From positions 1 to 64,000 of the forward strand of contig NZ_JAFBID010000003.1 in assembly GCF_016811235.1 (NCBI RefSeq): 64,000 bases of DNA, given 5' to 3'. The notes under the pieces are model-generated. The model had not been told where the DNA came from, did no database searches, and saw only the letters and a program-made list of their open reading frames with translations. Of this stretch, positions 23,727 to 31,961 are shown piece after piece. The stretch is from Microvirga arabica. GTDB taxonomy: Bacteria; Pseudomonadota; Alphaproteobacteria; Rhizobiales; Beijerinckiaceae. A program made the position numbers and the translations under genes. Within the stretch, counting starts at the first letter, position 1, and the number at the start of each line of letters is the position of its first letter.

Positions 23727-24866
23727 TCAATGCCGGAACGCCGGCTCCCCTGTCGTTTCCGCGCTGAGCCAGTCGACCACGCCGGCGAGTGCGTCCCGGT
23801 TCGACAGGCCACGGCCGACCGCCTCGGTATAAAGCGTCAGCTGCTGGTCGGCGCTGGTGCCGCGGGCGACGATCCAGCGGGCGAGATCGAGCTCGCGCTG
23901 GCAGCCGAGTTCCCGGGCATCCTCGGCCACGAGATCCAGGGTCTCGTCGAGAATCTCGCGAACCGGCCGGGCCGTGCGGGTCTTCTCGTCGACGAAGCTG
24001 CCGTGGATGCCGTAGCGCTGGGCGCGCCAGCCGTTCTCGTCGTTGATGGCGCGCGAAGCGCCGGTCTGGCCGGCATTGAGCGTGGTATCGAGGCTGAGCC
24101 GGCGCACAAGGCAGCGATAGAGCGCCGCGATCGCGATGGTGTCGTCCACCCGCGTGCAGCTGTCGGCCACGCGCAGCTCCAGGGTCGGGTGCTTGAGCGA
24201 CGGCCGGATCACCCACCAGACATAGCTGGAATTCTCGATGGCGCGGGCGGCCACCAGCGTGTCGATGTAGCGCTGATAATCCTGCGCGCTCTCGAACAGG
24301 TCAGGCAGGCCCGTGCGCGGCAGCTCGCGGTAGGCCGCCAGCCGGTAGCCGAGAAGGCCCGTGCGCTGCGCCTGCCAGAAGGGCGAGGAGGTGGAGAGCG
24401 CGAGCAGCAGCGGCAGGTAGGGCTGGATCCGGTTCATGATGTCCACGCGCATGCCGAGATCCGGCACCTCCACGTGGACATGCATGCCGCACAGCACGTT
24501 GCGACTCCCGAGCATCTGCAGGTCGTGCATCACCTTGCCGTAGCGTGGCTGCGCCGTGGGGCGCACGCGCGACCAGACGGCGAGCGGATGGGTGCCCGAG
24601 GCCATGATGGACAGGTTGAAGTCGCGGGCCACGGCCCCGACCGAGGATCTCAGGCCGGCCAGCTGAGCGCGGGCGTCGGCCAGCTCCAGGGACGGCTTGG
24701 TGGCGATCTCAAGCTGCGGCTCCAGCATCTCGGGCTGGATGTCGCCCGAAACCCGATCCCGGCAGGCGGCGAAAAACTCCCTGATCTTGCCTTTGGCGAT
24801 ATCCCGTCTGGGGGCATCGTTGACGAAGTACTCTTCCTCGATGCCGAACTTGAAGTCCCAGCTCAT
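23727..24866 (-). CDS. YbdK-type carboxylate-amine ligase
   Basis: 379-aa member of the glutamate-cysteine ligase family 2 (YbdK/GCS2 fold). Characteristic segments: KFGIEEEYFV at the N terminus, LEPQLEIATKP, MASGTHPLAVW, the CGMHVHVEVPD metal/substrate strand, and RPSLKHPTLELRVADSCTRVDD. YbdK has weak glutamate-cysteine ligase activity in vitro, and related enzymes condense other amines, so the physiological reaction is open. It is transcribed toward the terminator of the repeat-protein gene. The genome also has a dedicated gshA nearby, so glutathione synthesis is unlikely to be its main role. Confidence 0.88.
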   Translation of the reverse strand: MSWDFKFGIEEEYFVNDAPRRDIAKGKIREFFAACRDRVSGDIQPEMLEPQLEIATKPSLELADARAQLAGLRSSVGAVARDFNLSIMASGTHPLAVWSRVRPTAQPRYGKVMHDLQMLGSRNVLCGMHVHVEVPDLGMRVDIMNRIQPYLPLLLALSTSSPFWQAQRTGLLGYRLAAYRELPRTGLPDLFESAQDYQRYIDTLVAARAIENSSYVWWVIRPSLKHPTLELRVADSCTRVDDTIAIAALYRCLVRRLSLDTTLNAGQTGASRAINDENGWRAQRYGIHGSFVDEKTRTARPVREILDETLDLVAEDARELGCQRELDLARWIVARGTSADQQLTLYTEAVGRGLSNRDALAGVVDWLSAETTGEPAFRH

Positions 24867-25036
24867 TTCCTCGTGTCCTCTTATTATGCAGAAATGATCT
24901 TATCCGTGTGCGGACCGGCCTGCAGCGATCGCCCAAACTCCGGCTCAATGGGGCCGGAATGGGGCGAAGCGGCGTAAAACTGCTAAGCTTTTGAGGCTAG
25001 AGGCAGATTGGCTTGAGCCGTCGTCGGACGGTGAGA

Positions 25037-25783
25037 TCAGTTCCAATCGCCGAGCACGGACTGAACGATTGCCAGTGCGGCCACAGCGGCTGTGTCGGCA
25101 CGCAGGATTCGCGGTCCCAACGATACGCAAACACATCTTTCGCGGGCAGCGACAAGCGCTCTCTCCTGATCGGTGAACCCTCCTTCGGGTCCCACAATAA
25201 CGACGAGACCATCTTGAATGTTCCCAAGCTTGGCCAGAGCCTCGACCGGGTTCGAAACCGGCGCGTTCTCATCGCAGAAGATCACCAGGCGCTCTTTCTC
25301 CAAACCCTTGAGAAAGCGCTCCAAATTCTCTTCCTCGCGCACCTCCGGAATCGCCAGGATTCCGCATTGCTCGGCGGCCTCGATGGCGTTGCTGCGCATC
25401 CGGTCAAGGTTGACCCGCGAGCTCTGGGTCCGCTGCGTTAGGATCGGCTGGAGAACGCCTGCCCCCATCTCCACGGCCTTCTGGACCATGTAGTCGAGGC
25501 GGGCGTGCTTGAGGGGGGCGAAGGCATAGACGATGTCGGGCGCCGGGCTCTGCTCGCGGGTCCGCTCCACGCAGACGAGGTCGGCAGCCTTGCGGCCCTC
25601 CACCGAAACCTCGGCACGCCACTCCCCGTCCCGCCCGTTGAAGATCAGGACGGAATCCCCGTCCTTGAGGCGCAGGACGTTCACAAGATAGTTGGCCTGC
25701 CCCCGGTCGAGAGCGATCCTGGCATCGACCTGAAGGGGCGCATCGACGAAGAGGCGGGGAGCGTTGAAATCGTATCCGGCCAT
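25037..25783 (-). CDS. rsmE: 16S rRNA (uracil-1498-N3)-methyltransferase
   Basis: SPOUT-class methyltransferase that modifies U1498 of 16S rRNA using S-adenosylmethionine. The 248-aa protein has an N-terminal PUA-like domain (VDAPLQVDARIALDRGQANYL) and the trefoil-knot cofactor motifs VVIVGPEGGFTDQE (about 190-203) and VSLGPRILRADTAA (about 218-231), which define RsmE. YMVQKAVEMGAGVLQPILTQ, in the middle, is also conserved. It is followed on the other strand by a secreted-protein gene and ubiA. No operon partner on its strand. Confidence 0.95.
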   Translation of the reverse strand: MAGYDFNAPRLFVDAPLQVDARIALDRGQANYLVNVLRLKDGDSVLIFNGRDGEWRAEVSVEGRKAADLVCVERTREQSPAPDIVYAFAPLKHARLDYMVQKAVEMGAGVLQPILTQRTQSSRVNLDRMRSNAIEAAEQCGILAIPEVREEENLERFLKGLEKERLVIFCDENAPVSNPVEALAKLGNIQDGLVVIVGPEGGFTDQERALVAARERCVCVSLGPRILRADTAAVAALAIVQSVLGDWN

Positions 25784-25989
25784 GACAACCTTGCGCTGAG
25801 CAGCCCTTGCTGTATCAATTTCCTCCGCCCCGAGGGAGAGGGGCGGCCGGTTTGGTCACGGGAAATTCAGGTGCTGTATGGCACAGCTTGAGGCCGAGGC
25901 GACCATTCGCCTCTTGGCCTGACGGCCCTTCACCTGATAACAGAACGCAAGCATGCGAGACGTCGCACGCTTTTTAAGGGAATTTTGGC

Positions 25990-26466
25990 ATGACGCATAT
26001 CCGTTCGCATCTTCTGGCTGCGTTGGCCGTCGCTGGCTTCTTCATGAGCGCTCCTGCCTTTGCGCAGTCGAGCGCCTGCCAGGAAGGGCAGAAGATCCTG
26101 CAGGAACGCCAGGGCCTCATTCAGCAGATCAACAAGCTGACCGAAGGCGGCAAGAAGAAGCAGATCGACCCGCGCTCCGCCTGCTCCATTTTCACGAAGC
26201 TCGTGGCGAATGGCAGCGCCGGCGAGAAGTGGATGACCGAGAACAAGGATTGGTGCCAGATCCCCGACCAGGTGGTCGAGGGCTTCAGCAAGGACCACAA
26301 GCAGAGCCAGACCATCAAGGGAAATGCCTGCCAGGCCGCGGCCAAGATGGCCGAGATGGAAAAGCGCGCCAAGCAACAGGCGCAGCAAGCCCAGCAGGGC
26401 GGCATGGCAGGCAAGATGGGCGGCGGCCTGACCGGCACCCTGTCGATCCCGAAGGGCGCGCTCTAA
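25990..26466 (+). CDS. secreted hypothetical protein (158 aa)
   Basis: Exported protein with a signal peptide (1-25, cleavage after SAPAFA). The mature domain has four cysteines (ACQEG, SACSIF, DWCQIP, NACQAA), a helical Lys/Gln-rich segment (KMAEMEKRAKQQAQQAQQ) and a glycine/methionine-rich tail. The spacing of Cys suggests two disulfides in the periplasm. Similar secreted proteins occur in Rhizobiales, but I cannot attach a named family. It ends 18 bases before ubiA and may be co-transcribed with it, although no functional link is evident. Confidence 0.65.
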   Translation: MTHIRSHLLAALAVAGFFMSAPAFAQSSACQEGQKILQERQGLIQQINKLTEGGKKKQIDPRSACSIFTKLVANGSAGEKWMTENKDWCQIPDQVVEGFSKDHKQSQTIKGNACQAAAKMAEMEKRAKQQAQQAQQGGMAGKMGGGLTGTLSIPKGAL

Positions 26467-26484
26467 TCTGACCCCTCAGCCGTG

Positions 26485-27414
26485 ATGGAGCGCCCTGCAG
26501 CGCCTTCCCTGCCCGATGCCGTGCGGGGCCATTGGGCCGAGCGGTGGGCGCCATCGAGGCTCAAACCCTACCTGCGCCTCGCCCGGATCGAGCGCCCCAT
26601 CGGATGGTGGCTGCTGCTTCTGCCCTGCTGGTGGTCGGCGGCGCTTGCGGCGCTTCACGCAGGCCGGCCTTGGCCCGATCCGCTCCACTGCGTGCTCTTC
26701 CTGATCGGGGCTGTGGCTATGCGGGGCGCCGGCTGCACCTACAACGACATCGTCGACCGAGACCTCGACACCAAGGTCGAACGGACCCGCCAGCGCCCCC
26801 TGCCCTCGGGACAGGTCACGCTCAGGGGCGCCCTGGCCTTCCTGGCCCTCCAAGGTCTCGTGGGCCTCATCGCCCTGCTCCAGTTCAACGGCTTCGCCAT
26901 CGCTACCGGCTTCGCCTCACTGGGCGTGGTGGCTCTCTACCCGTTCATGAAGCGCTTCTTCTGGATGCCGCAGATTGTGCTGGGGCTCGCCTTTGCCTGG
27001 GGAGCCCTCATGGGCTGGGCGGCCGCGTTCGGCTCTCTGAGCGTGGCGCCGGTCCTGCTCTACCTCGGCAGCATCGCCTGGGTGGTAGGCTACGACACCA
27101 TCTACGCCCTGCAGGACATCGAGGACGACGAGGTCGTCGGGATCAAGTCCTCCGCCCGCTTCTTCGGCGAGCAGGTGAAGCAGGGCGTCGGCATCTGCTA
27201 TGCGCTGACGGTGATCTTCATCACCCTGGCTCTCGTGCAGGCTAGCGCGGGGGCAATCTCGTTCGCCGGTCTTGCCCTGTTCGCCCTTCACCTGGGCTGG
27301 CAGGTGGCGCGGATCGACCGGGGCGACGGCGCCGGGGCGCTGCGGCTCTTCCGCTCGAACCGGGATGCGGGCCTGATCCTGTTCGCGGCGATCACCCTCG
27401 ACTGCCTGATCTAG
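26485..27414 (+). CDS. ubiA: 4-hydroxybenzoate polyprenyltransferase
   Basis: Inner-membrane prenyltransferase attaching the polyprenyl tail to 4-hydroxybenzoate in ubiquinone biosynthesis. The 309-aa protein (ATG 26485, with GTG 26482 directly upstream) has the first Asp-rich motif NDIVDRDLD preceded by MRGAGCTYN and the second YDTIYALQDIEDD, both needed to bind Mg-prenyl diphosphate, plus ARIERPIGWWLLLLPCWW at the N terminus and about eight hydrophobic helices. Family length is usual. The downstream cysQ-like gene follows after about 100 bases on the same strand. Confidence 0.95.
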   Translation: MERPAAPSLPDAVRGHWAERWAPSRLKPYLRLARIERPIGWWLLLLPCWWSAALAALHAGRPWPDPLHCVLFLIGAVAMRGAGCTYNDIVDRDLDTKVERTRQRPLPSGQVTLRGALAFLALQGLVGLIALLQFNGFAIATGFASLGVVALYPFMKRFFWMPQIVLGLAFAWGALMGWAAAFGSLSVAPVLLYLGSIAWVVGYDTIYALQDIEDDEVVGIKSSARFFGEQVKQGVGICYALTVIFITLALVQASAGAISFAGLALFALHLGWQVARIDRGDGAGALRLFRSNRDAGLILFAAITLDCLI

Positions 27415-27520
27415 GCCCCGCAAGATCATTTTAAGGCCTTGCCTTTATCGCTTCCGAAAAGGCGGGGATCGGTGCGGTGGGATATGGTATCCCCTCCCGG
27501 GAAGCCCCATCTCAGGTTCG

Positions 27521-28327
27521 ATGCTGACCCCCTCACCCCAAACCCTGACCGCCCTGGCCCCGGCCGTGCGCGAGGCCGCCCGCCGGGCGGGAGACCTGGC
27601 CCTGTCCTATTTCCGTGCCGGCGGGCAGACGGCCGCGAAGCTCTGGTACAAGGGCGGGAGTTCCCCGGTCACGGAGGCGGATATCGCCCTCGACACGTTT
27701 CTGAAGACCCATCTTGGCGAGCTTCTGCCCCAGGCTGCCTGGCTGTCCGAGGAGACCGCCGACGATCCGGTGCGGCTCGGGCATAGCCTTGTCTGGATCG
27801 TCGATCCCATCGACGGCACGCGGGCCTTTGCCTCGGGCCACCCGGACTGGGCGGTGTCGATCGCCTTGGTCAGGGACGGAAAACCCATTCTCGGAGTCCT
27901 GCATGCCCCCGGGCATGACCGCCTCTACGAGGCCCGGTTCGGAGAAGGAGCCTGGAGCAACGGCGAGAAATTGCGGCTACCCGAGGCGGAGATCCTTTCC
28001 GGACCGGCCCGCGTGGCAGGTCCCAAGCCCCTCGTGGACCGTCTCGAGCAGCACATCAACCCGCTCGAGCGCCTGCCCAAGGTGCCCTCGCTCGCCCTCA
28101 GGCTCGCCCGGGTGGCGGACGGCTCCATCGACATCGGGCTCGTGTCGGCCCATGCCCAGGACTGGGACATCGCCGCCGCCGATCTCATCCTGCAGGAGGC
28201 AGGCGGCCGCCTGACCGGGCTCGACGGAACGATCCCGGTCTATAACAAGCCCGCCCCTTCACACGATGAGATGATTGCCGTTGCGTCACGGTTGCATCCT
28301 CGTGCTATTGGGGCCATGAGAGCCTGA
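27521..28327 (+). CDS. cysQ: inositol monophosphatase-family 3'(2'),5'-bisphosphate nucleotidase (CysQ-like)
   Basis: 268-aa Mg-dependent, Li-sensitive-type phosphatase. Metal-site motifs are in order: WLSEETADD (Glu pair), WIVDPIDGTRAF (Asp-x-Ile-Asp-Gly-Thr) and HAQDWDIAAADLIL near the C terminus. CysQ recycles 3'-phosphoadenosine 5'-phosphate formed in sulfur metabolism; inositol-1-phosphate is the main alternative substrate, and the sequence does not settle between them. In Rhizobiales this gene commonly precedes the DUF4170-DUF374-waaA-lpxK block, as here, all on the plus strand with short gaps. Confidence 0.85.
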   Translation: MLTPSPQTLTALAPAVREAARRAGDLALSYFRAGGQTAAKLWYKGGSSPVTEADIALDTFLKTHLGELLPQAAWLSEETADDPVRLGHSLVWIVDPIDGTRAFASGHPDWAVSIALVRDGKPILGVLHAPGHDRLYEARFGEGAWSNGEKLRLPEAEILSGPARVAGPKPLVDRLEQHINPLERLPKVPSLALRLARVADGSIDIGLVSAHAQDWDIAAADLILQEAGGRLTGLDGTIPVYNKPAPSHDEMIAVASRLHPRAIGAMRA

Positions 28328-28388
28328 AGAATGATGGCTCCAATATAGCCTCTGTTTCACCAACCCTCGTCAGAAGAGCCCTATCACC

Positions 28389-28622
28389 ATGACCGACACG
28401 CCTGGCAAGCAGCTCCTGCATCTGGTTTTCGGCGGCGAGCTCACCAGCCTCGAAACCACCGAATTCAAGGACTTGTCCAACCTCGACATCGTCGGCGTCT
28501 TCCCGAACTACGCCTCGGCCCATGCGGCGTGGAAAGCCCGGGCACAGGCGACCGTGGACAATGCGCAGATGCGCTATTTCATCGTTCATCTCCACCGTCT
28601 GCTGGATCCGCAGAACGGCTGA
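28389..28622 (+). CDS. DUF4170 family protein
   Basis: 77-aa soluble protein fitting DUF4170 along its length: QLLHLVFGGELTSLET at the N terminus, DLSNLDIVGVFPNYASAHAAW in the middle, and MRYFIVHLHRLLDP at the end. It is a small alphaproteobacterial family of unknown function found almost always within the Kdo/lipid A gene block. It ends 11 bases before the start of the DUF374 acyltransferase, so co-translation is likely. A role connected to envelope assembly follows only from that conserved neighbourhood. Confidence 0.88.
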   Translation: MTDTPGKQLLHLVFGGELTSLETTEFKDLSNLDIVGVFPNYASAHAAWKARAQATVDNAQMRYFIVHLHRLLDPQNG

Positions 28623-28633
28623 TCCGGGGCACG

Positions 28634-29368
28634 ATGGGTCTCGTCAAGCGCATCACCCGCTCCCGTGCGGTGCAGGAAGCCCTGGGCTTCCTCGTCGCTG
28701 GCTATCTCAAGCTCGTGCAACGCACGAACCGGTTCGTCATGGAACCGGCGGATGCCTATGACCGGATCGAGATGCCCGTGATCGCCGCCATGTGGCACGG
28801 GCAGCATTTCATGATCCATTTCGCCAAGCGGCCGCAGGACCGGGCGGCGAGCCTCGTCTCCCGCTCGGGCGACGGCGAGTTCAACGCCATCGCCTTGCGC
28901 CATCTCGGGGTCCGGGCCATCCGCGGCTCCGGCGCGCGCGGCCGCGACATCCGCAAGAAGGGCGGCGCCCAGGCCCTGCGCGCCATGCTGCGCGCCTTGA
29001 GCGAAGGCGAGATGGTGGTGATGACTGCCGACATCCCGAAGATCTCCCGCGTGTGCGGCTTAGGCATCGTCACCCTGGCGCAGCTGTCCGGCCGGCCGAT
29101 CGTGCCGGTCGCCGTGGTCACGAGCCGCCGCATCGACTTCAACAGCTGGGACCGGGCCAGCATCGGCCTGCCCTTCGGCCGCGGCGCCATCGTGCTGGGC
29201 GAGCCCGTCCCGGTGCCGCGGGATGCGGACGAGCAGGCCCTCGAGCGCCTGCGCCAGAGCGTCGAGCGGGAACTGGACCGGGTGCACGAGCGGGCCTATG
29301 CACTGGTCGGCTCCAGGGATCCGGGGGCCAAGGCCAGCCCCATGCTTGCGGGAGGCTCCCGGGCATGA
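28634..29368 (+). CDS. lysophospholipid acyltransferase family protein (DUF374)
   Basis: 244-aa membrane-associated protein of the DUF374 branch of the acyltransferase superfamily. The active-site-like motif is AAMWHGQHFMIHF (about 53-65), the DUF374 equivalent of HxxxxD, followed by SLVSRSGDGE and the glycine-rich IRGSGARGRDIRKKGG. Start ATG 28634 is chosen because the frame upstream overlaps DUF4170. Its stop overlaps the ATG of waaA (ATGA), a sign of translational coupling. In this context it probably acylates a lipid A or Kdo-lipid intermediate; the substrate is inferred, not shown. Confidence 0.85.
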   Translation: MGLVKRITRSRAVQEALGFLVAGYLKLVQRTNRFVMEPADAYDRIEMPVIAAMWHGQHFMIHFAKRPQDRAASLVSRSGDGEFNAIALRHLGVRAIRGSGARGRDIRKKGGAQALRAMLRALSEGEMVVMTADIPKISRVCGLGIVTLAQLSGRPIVPVAVVTSRRIDFNSWDRASIGLPFGRGAIVLGEPVPVPRDADEQALERLRQSVERELDRVHERAYALVGSRDPGAKASPMLAGGSRA

Positions 29369-30654
29369 GGCTGCCCTTCACCTTCAGAACCTACCGAACG
29401 GTCGTGTCCATCCTGGAGCCCGCCGTCCTGGGCCTCCTCTACTGGCGCCAGCGCAAGGGCCGCGAGGACAAGACTCGTCTCGGCGAACGCCAGGGCCATC
29501 CCAGCAGGCAACGGCCCAAAGGCCACCTGATCTGGGTCCATGGCGCGAGCATCGGCGAGACCCTGTCCCTCCTGCCGGTGGTGGAGCGCATGACGCAGCG
29601 CGGTCTCGCGGTCCTGGTGACCTCGGGAACCAAGACCTCGGCTGGCCTCATTGCCCGGCGTCTCCCGCCCGGCGCCGTGCATCAGTTTGTGCCGCTCGAC
29701 GTGCCACGTTATATAAGGCGCTTCCTGGAGCACTGGCAGCCGGACTTGGCCCTCATCGCTGAATCGGAAATCTGGCCCAACACGATCATGGCGCTCTCGG
29801 AGCGGGACATCCCGCTCGTCATGGTCAATGGCCGAATGTCGGACCGCTCGTACCACCGTTGGCAGAAGATGCCGGGCATCATCAGGGGCCTGCTCGAGCG
29901 TTTCGCCCTGTGCCTGACCCAGACCGCTGAAGATGCGGAGCGGTTGGCGCGGCTCGGCGCCCCGCGCGTGGTCGTGACCGGCAACATCAAGTTCGACGCG
30001 GCCCCGCCGCCGGCCGATCCGCGGGTGGTGGCGCAGCTCTCGGGGCTGATCGCGGGACGGCCGGTCTGGCTTGCCGCCAGCACCCACCAGGGTGAGGAAA
30101 GCGCCATCATTGCCGTTCACCGCGCACTGGCGAAACGTCACCCCCATCTTCTCACCATCATCGCCCCGCGCCATCCGCACAGGGGACACGAGGTTGCCGC
30201 CCTCGCGAGCCAAGCGGGCCTGCGGGCGGGCCGCCGGTCGCAAGGAATCCATCCCGACCGGGCCACGGACGTCTACGTGGTCGATACCGTGGGCGAGATG
30301 GGTCTGTTCTACCGCCTCTCGCCTATCGTGCTCATGGGCGGAACCCTCGTGCCGGTCGGCGGGCACAACCCCATCGAGCCTGCCAAGCTGGGAGCCGCCA
30401 TCCTGCACGGTCCCCATATCCATGCGGCCGTCGAGATCTACGAAGCGCTCGACCGCTCCCGCGGGGCCCTGATGGTGAAGGACAGCAACGGCCTGGCGCG
30501 GGCGGTGAGCGAAATGCTCGGCAACGCCGCGCTCACCCGGGATATGGCCCGGGCCGCCGGAGACGCGGTTCAGGCGCTTGGCGGCGCGGTGGACCGCACC
30601 ATGCAATCCGTCGAGCCCTTTATCGTGCAGGCCAAGTTGGGAGCCCGCCGCTGA
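29365..30654 (+). CDS. waaA: 3-deoxy-D-manno-octulosonic acid transferase
   Basis: Adds Kdo from CMP-Kdo to the lipid A precursor at the cytoplasmic face of the inner membrane. The 429-aa protein has an N-terminal anchor region, WVHGASIGETLSLLPVVERM (acceptor domain with the catalytic Glu), SEIWPNTIM, VVVTGNIKFDA and the C-terminal nucleotide-site segment VLMGGTLVPVGGHNPIEPA typical of the GT30 family. Start ATG 29365 overlaps the stop of the DUF374 gene by four bases, and its own stop overlaps the lpxK start (TGATG). The start cannot lie further upstream without overlapping that gene in another frame. Confidence 0.95.
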   Translation: MRLPFTFRTYRTVVSILEPAVLGLLYWRQRKGREDKTRLGERQGHPSRQRPKGHLIWVHGASIGETLSLLPVVERMTQRGLAVLVTSGTKTSAGLIARRLPPGAVHQFVPLDVPRYIRRFLEHWQPDLALIAESEIWPNTIMALSERDIPLVMVNGRMSDRSYHRWQKMPGIIRGLLERFALCLTQTAEDAERLARLGAPRVVVTGNIKFDAAPPPADPRVVAQLSGLIAGRPVWLAASTHQGEESAIIAVHRALAKRHPHLLTIIAPRHPHRGHEVAALASQAGLRAGRRSQGIHPDRATDVYVVDTVGEMGLFYRLSPIVLMGGTLVPVGGHNPIEPAKLGAAILHGPHIHAAVEIYEALDRSRGALMVKDSNGLARAVSEMLGNAALTRDMARAAGDAVQALGGAVDRTMQSVEPFIVQAKLGARR

Positions 30655-31661
30655 TGCGCGCGCCACGCTTCTGGTGGCAACCCTCTCCCTCATTGCAGGC
30701 GAACCTGCTGCGCCCGGTCGGCCTGGTCTATGGTTCCGTTGCGGCACGTCGGATGAAGCGGCGCGGCGAGCAGGTGGAACTGCCTGTCATCTGCATCGGC
30801 AACTTCACGGCGGGCGGCGCCGGCAAGACCCCGACCGCCATTGCAATTGCCACGATCCTGGATGCGGCCGGCGAAAATCCGGTCTTCCTGTCCCGGGGCT
30901 ACGGCGGTAGCCTTGCGGGTCCCGTCAGGGTCCAGCCGCAGCACGGGGCTGGGGATGTGGGCGACGAGCCTGTTCTTCTGTCCCGCACCGCCAGAGCTAT
31001 CGTGTCCCGCTCCCGCCCCGCCGGCGCGCGGCTCGCCTATGAGATCGGCGCAACAGTCGTCGTCATGGATGACGGGCTTCAGAACCCTTCGCTGATTAAG
31101 GATTGCGCCATCGCGGTGGTCGACGGCGCCACGGGCATCGGCAACGGACTGCCCCTGCCGGCCGGGCCGCTGCGGGCCCCGATGGACGCGCAATGGCCCC
31201 TGGTCGATGCCGTTGTGGTGATCGGGAATGGTGAGCCGGGGCGGCTGGTCGCCCTGGAGGCGGACGAGCACGGCAAGCGCGTCTTCACCGCATCGCTCGA
31301 GCCTGCGCCGGAGGCAGCCGAGGCGCTCAGGGGCCGGAGGGTGATGGCCTTTGCCGGCATCGGACGGCCGGAGAAGTTCTTCGACACCCTGCATGCCTGC
31401 GGGGCCATCGTGGACGTGACTCATGCTTTTCCGGACCACCACTCCTTCAAGGCGGAGGAGGTAGCGGCCTTGCGGCAGGAGGCCGAAAAACACGGGCTCC
31501 TGCCGGTTACGACGGAAAAGGATCTTGTGCGGATTGCCGATGCTTCGGCAGCGTGGCCCGAACTGATGGCACTGCCGGTGCGGCTGCGGATCGAGAACGA
31601 GACCGGGCTTCGCAACCTTCTCATGCGGCGCATCAACGAGCGGCGCCTGCGCGTGACCTGA
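30654..31661 (+). CDS. lpxK: tetraacyldisaccharide 4'-kinase
   Basis: Sixth enzyme of the Raetz pathway, phosphorylating the 4' position of the lipid A disaccharide. The 335-aa protein starts APRFWWQPSPSLQANLLRPVG (membrane-associating N terminus) and has the Walker A motif GNFTAGGAGKTPTAIA (about 50-65), the FLSRGYGG segment and VVMDDGLQNPSL with the conserved Asp pair. Its ATG shares one base with the waaA stop. The gene converges on DUF2093 with a six-base gap, and an imperfect GC-rich hairpin spans that junction. Confidence 0.95.
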   Translation: MRAPRFWWQPSPSLQANLLRPVGLVYGSVAARRMKRRGEQVELPVICIGNFTAGGAGKTPTAIAIATILDAAGENPVFLSRGYGGSLAGPVRVQPQHGAGDVGDEPVLLSRTARAIVSRSRPAGARLAYEIGATVVVMDDGLQNPSLIKDCAIAVVDGATGIGNGLPLPAGPLRAPMDAQWPLVDAVVVIGNGEPGRLVALEADEHGKRVFTASLEPAPEAAEALRGRRVMAFAGIGRPEKFFDTLHACGAIVDVTHAFPDHHSFKAEEVAALRQEAEKHGLLPVTTEKDLVRIADASAAWPELMALPVRLRIENETGLRNLLMRRINERRLRVT

Positions 31662-31667
31662 AGCCGC

Positions 31668-31898
31668 CTATCCCTTAGCTGCGGCTTGCCCTGTGATGCG
31701 CATCATCACCGCCTCGGGCGAGGCATAGGCTTCCTGACGCTCGACGCTCCAGTACTTCAGCTCGTCCAGGGGGATCTCGGCCCCCGTTACCGCGCAACGC
31801 ACATAGGCCCCGGGCTTCACCACCCGAAGATTGCTGTCCAGATATTGCACGACGGCCTCGCCGCCGCTGCGTTCGAACTTGTTCAACATGAAAGACAT
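31668..31898 (-). CDS. DUF2093 family protein
   Basis: 76-aa protein that fits DUF2093: MLNKFERSGGEAVVQYLDSN near the start, VVKPGAYVRCAVTGAEIPLD and LKYWSVERQEAYASPEAVM. The start could be residue 4 (MLNKF). It is small, probably soluble, and of unknown function; it is found widely in Rhizobiales next to lpxK or xseA. It is transcribed in the same direction as xseA, 63 bases downstream of the xseA stop, so it may be in the same transcript. Confidence 0.85.
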   Translation of the reverse strand: MSFMLNKFERSGGEAVVQYLDSNLRVVKPGAYVRCAVTGAEIPLDELKYWSVERQEAYASPEAVMMRITGQAAAKG

Positions 31899-31961
31899 CG
31901 AAGGATTGCGTTGCGCTTATCCCTCACATAGGGGCTGCGCCGGGGGATTGCCAATCTTTCC

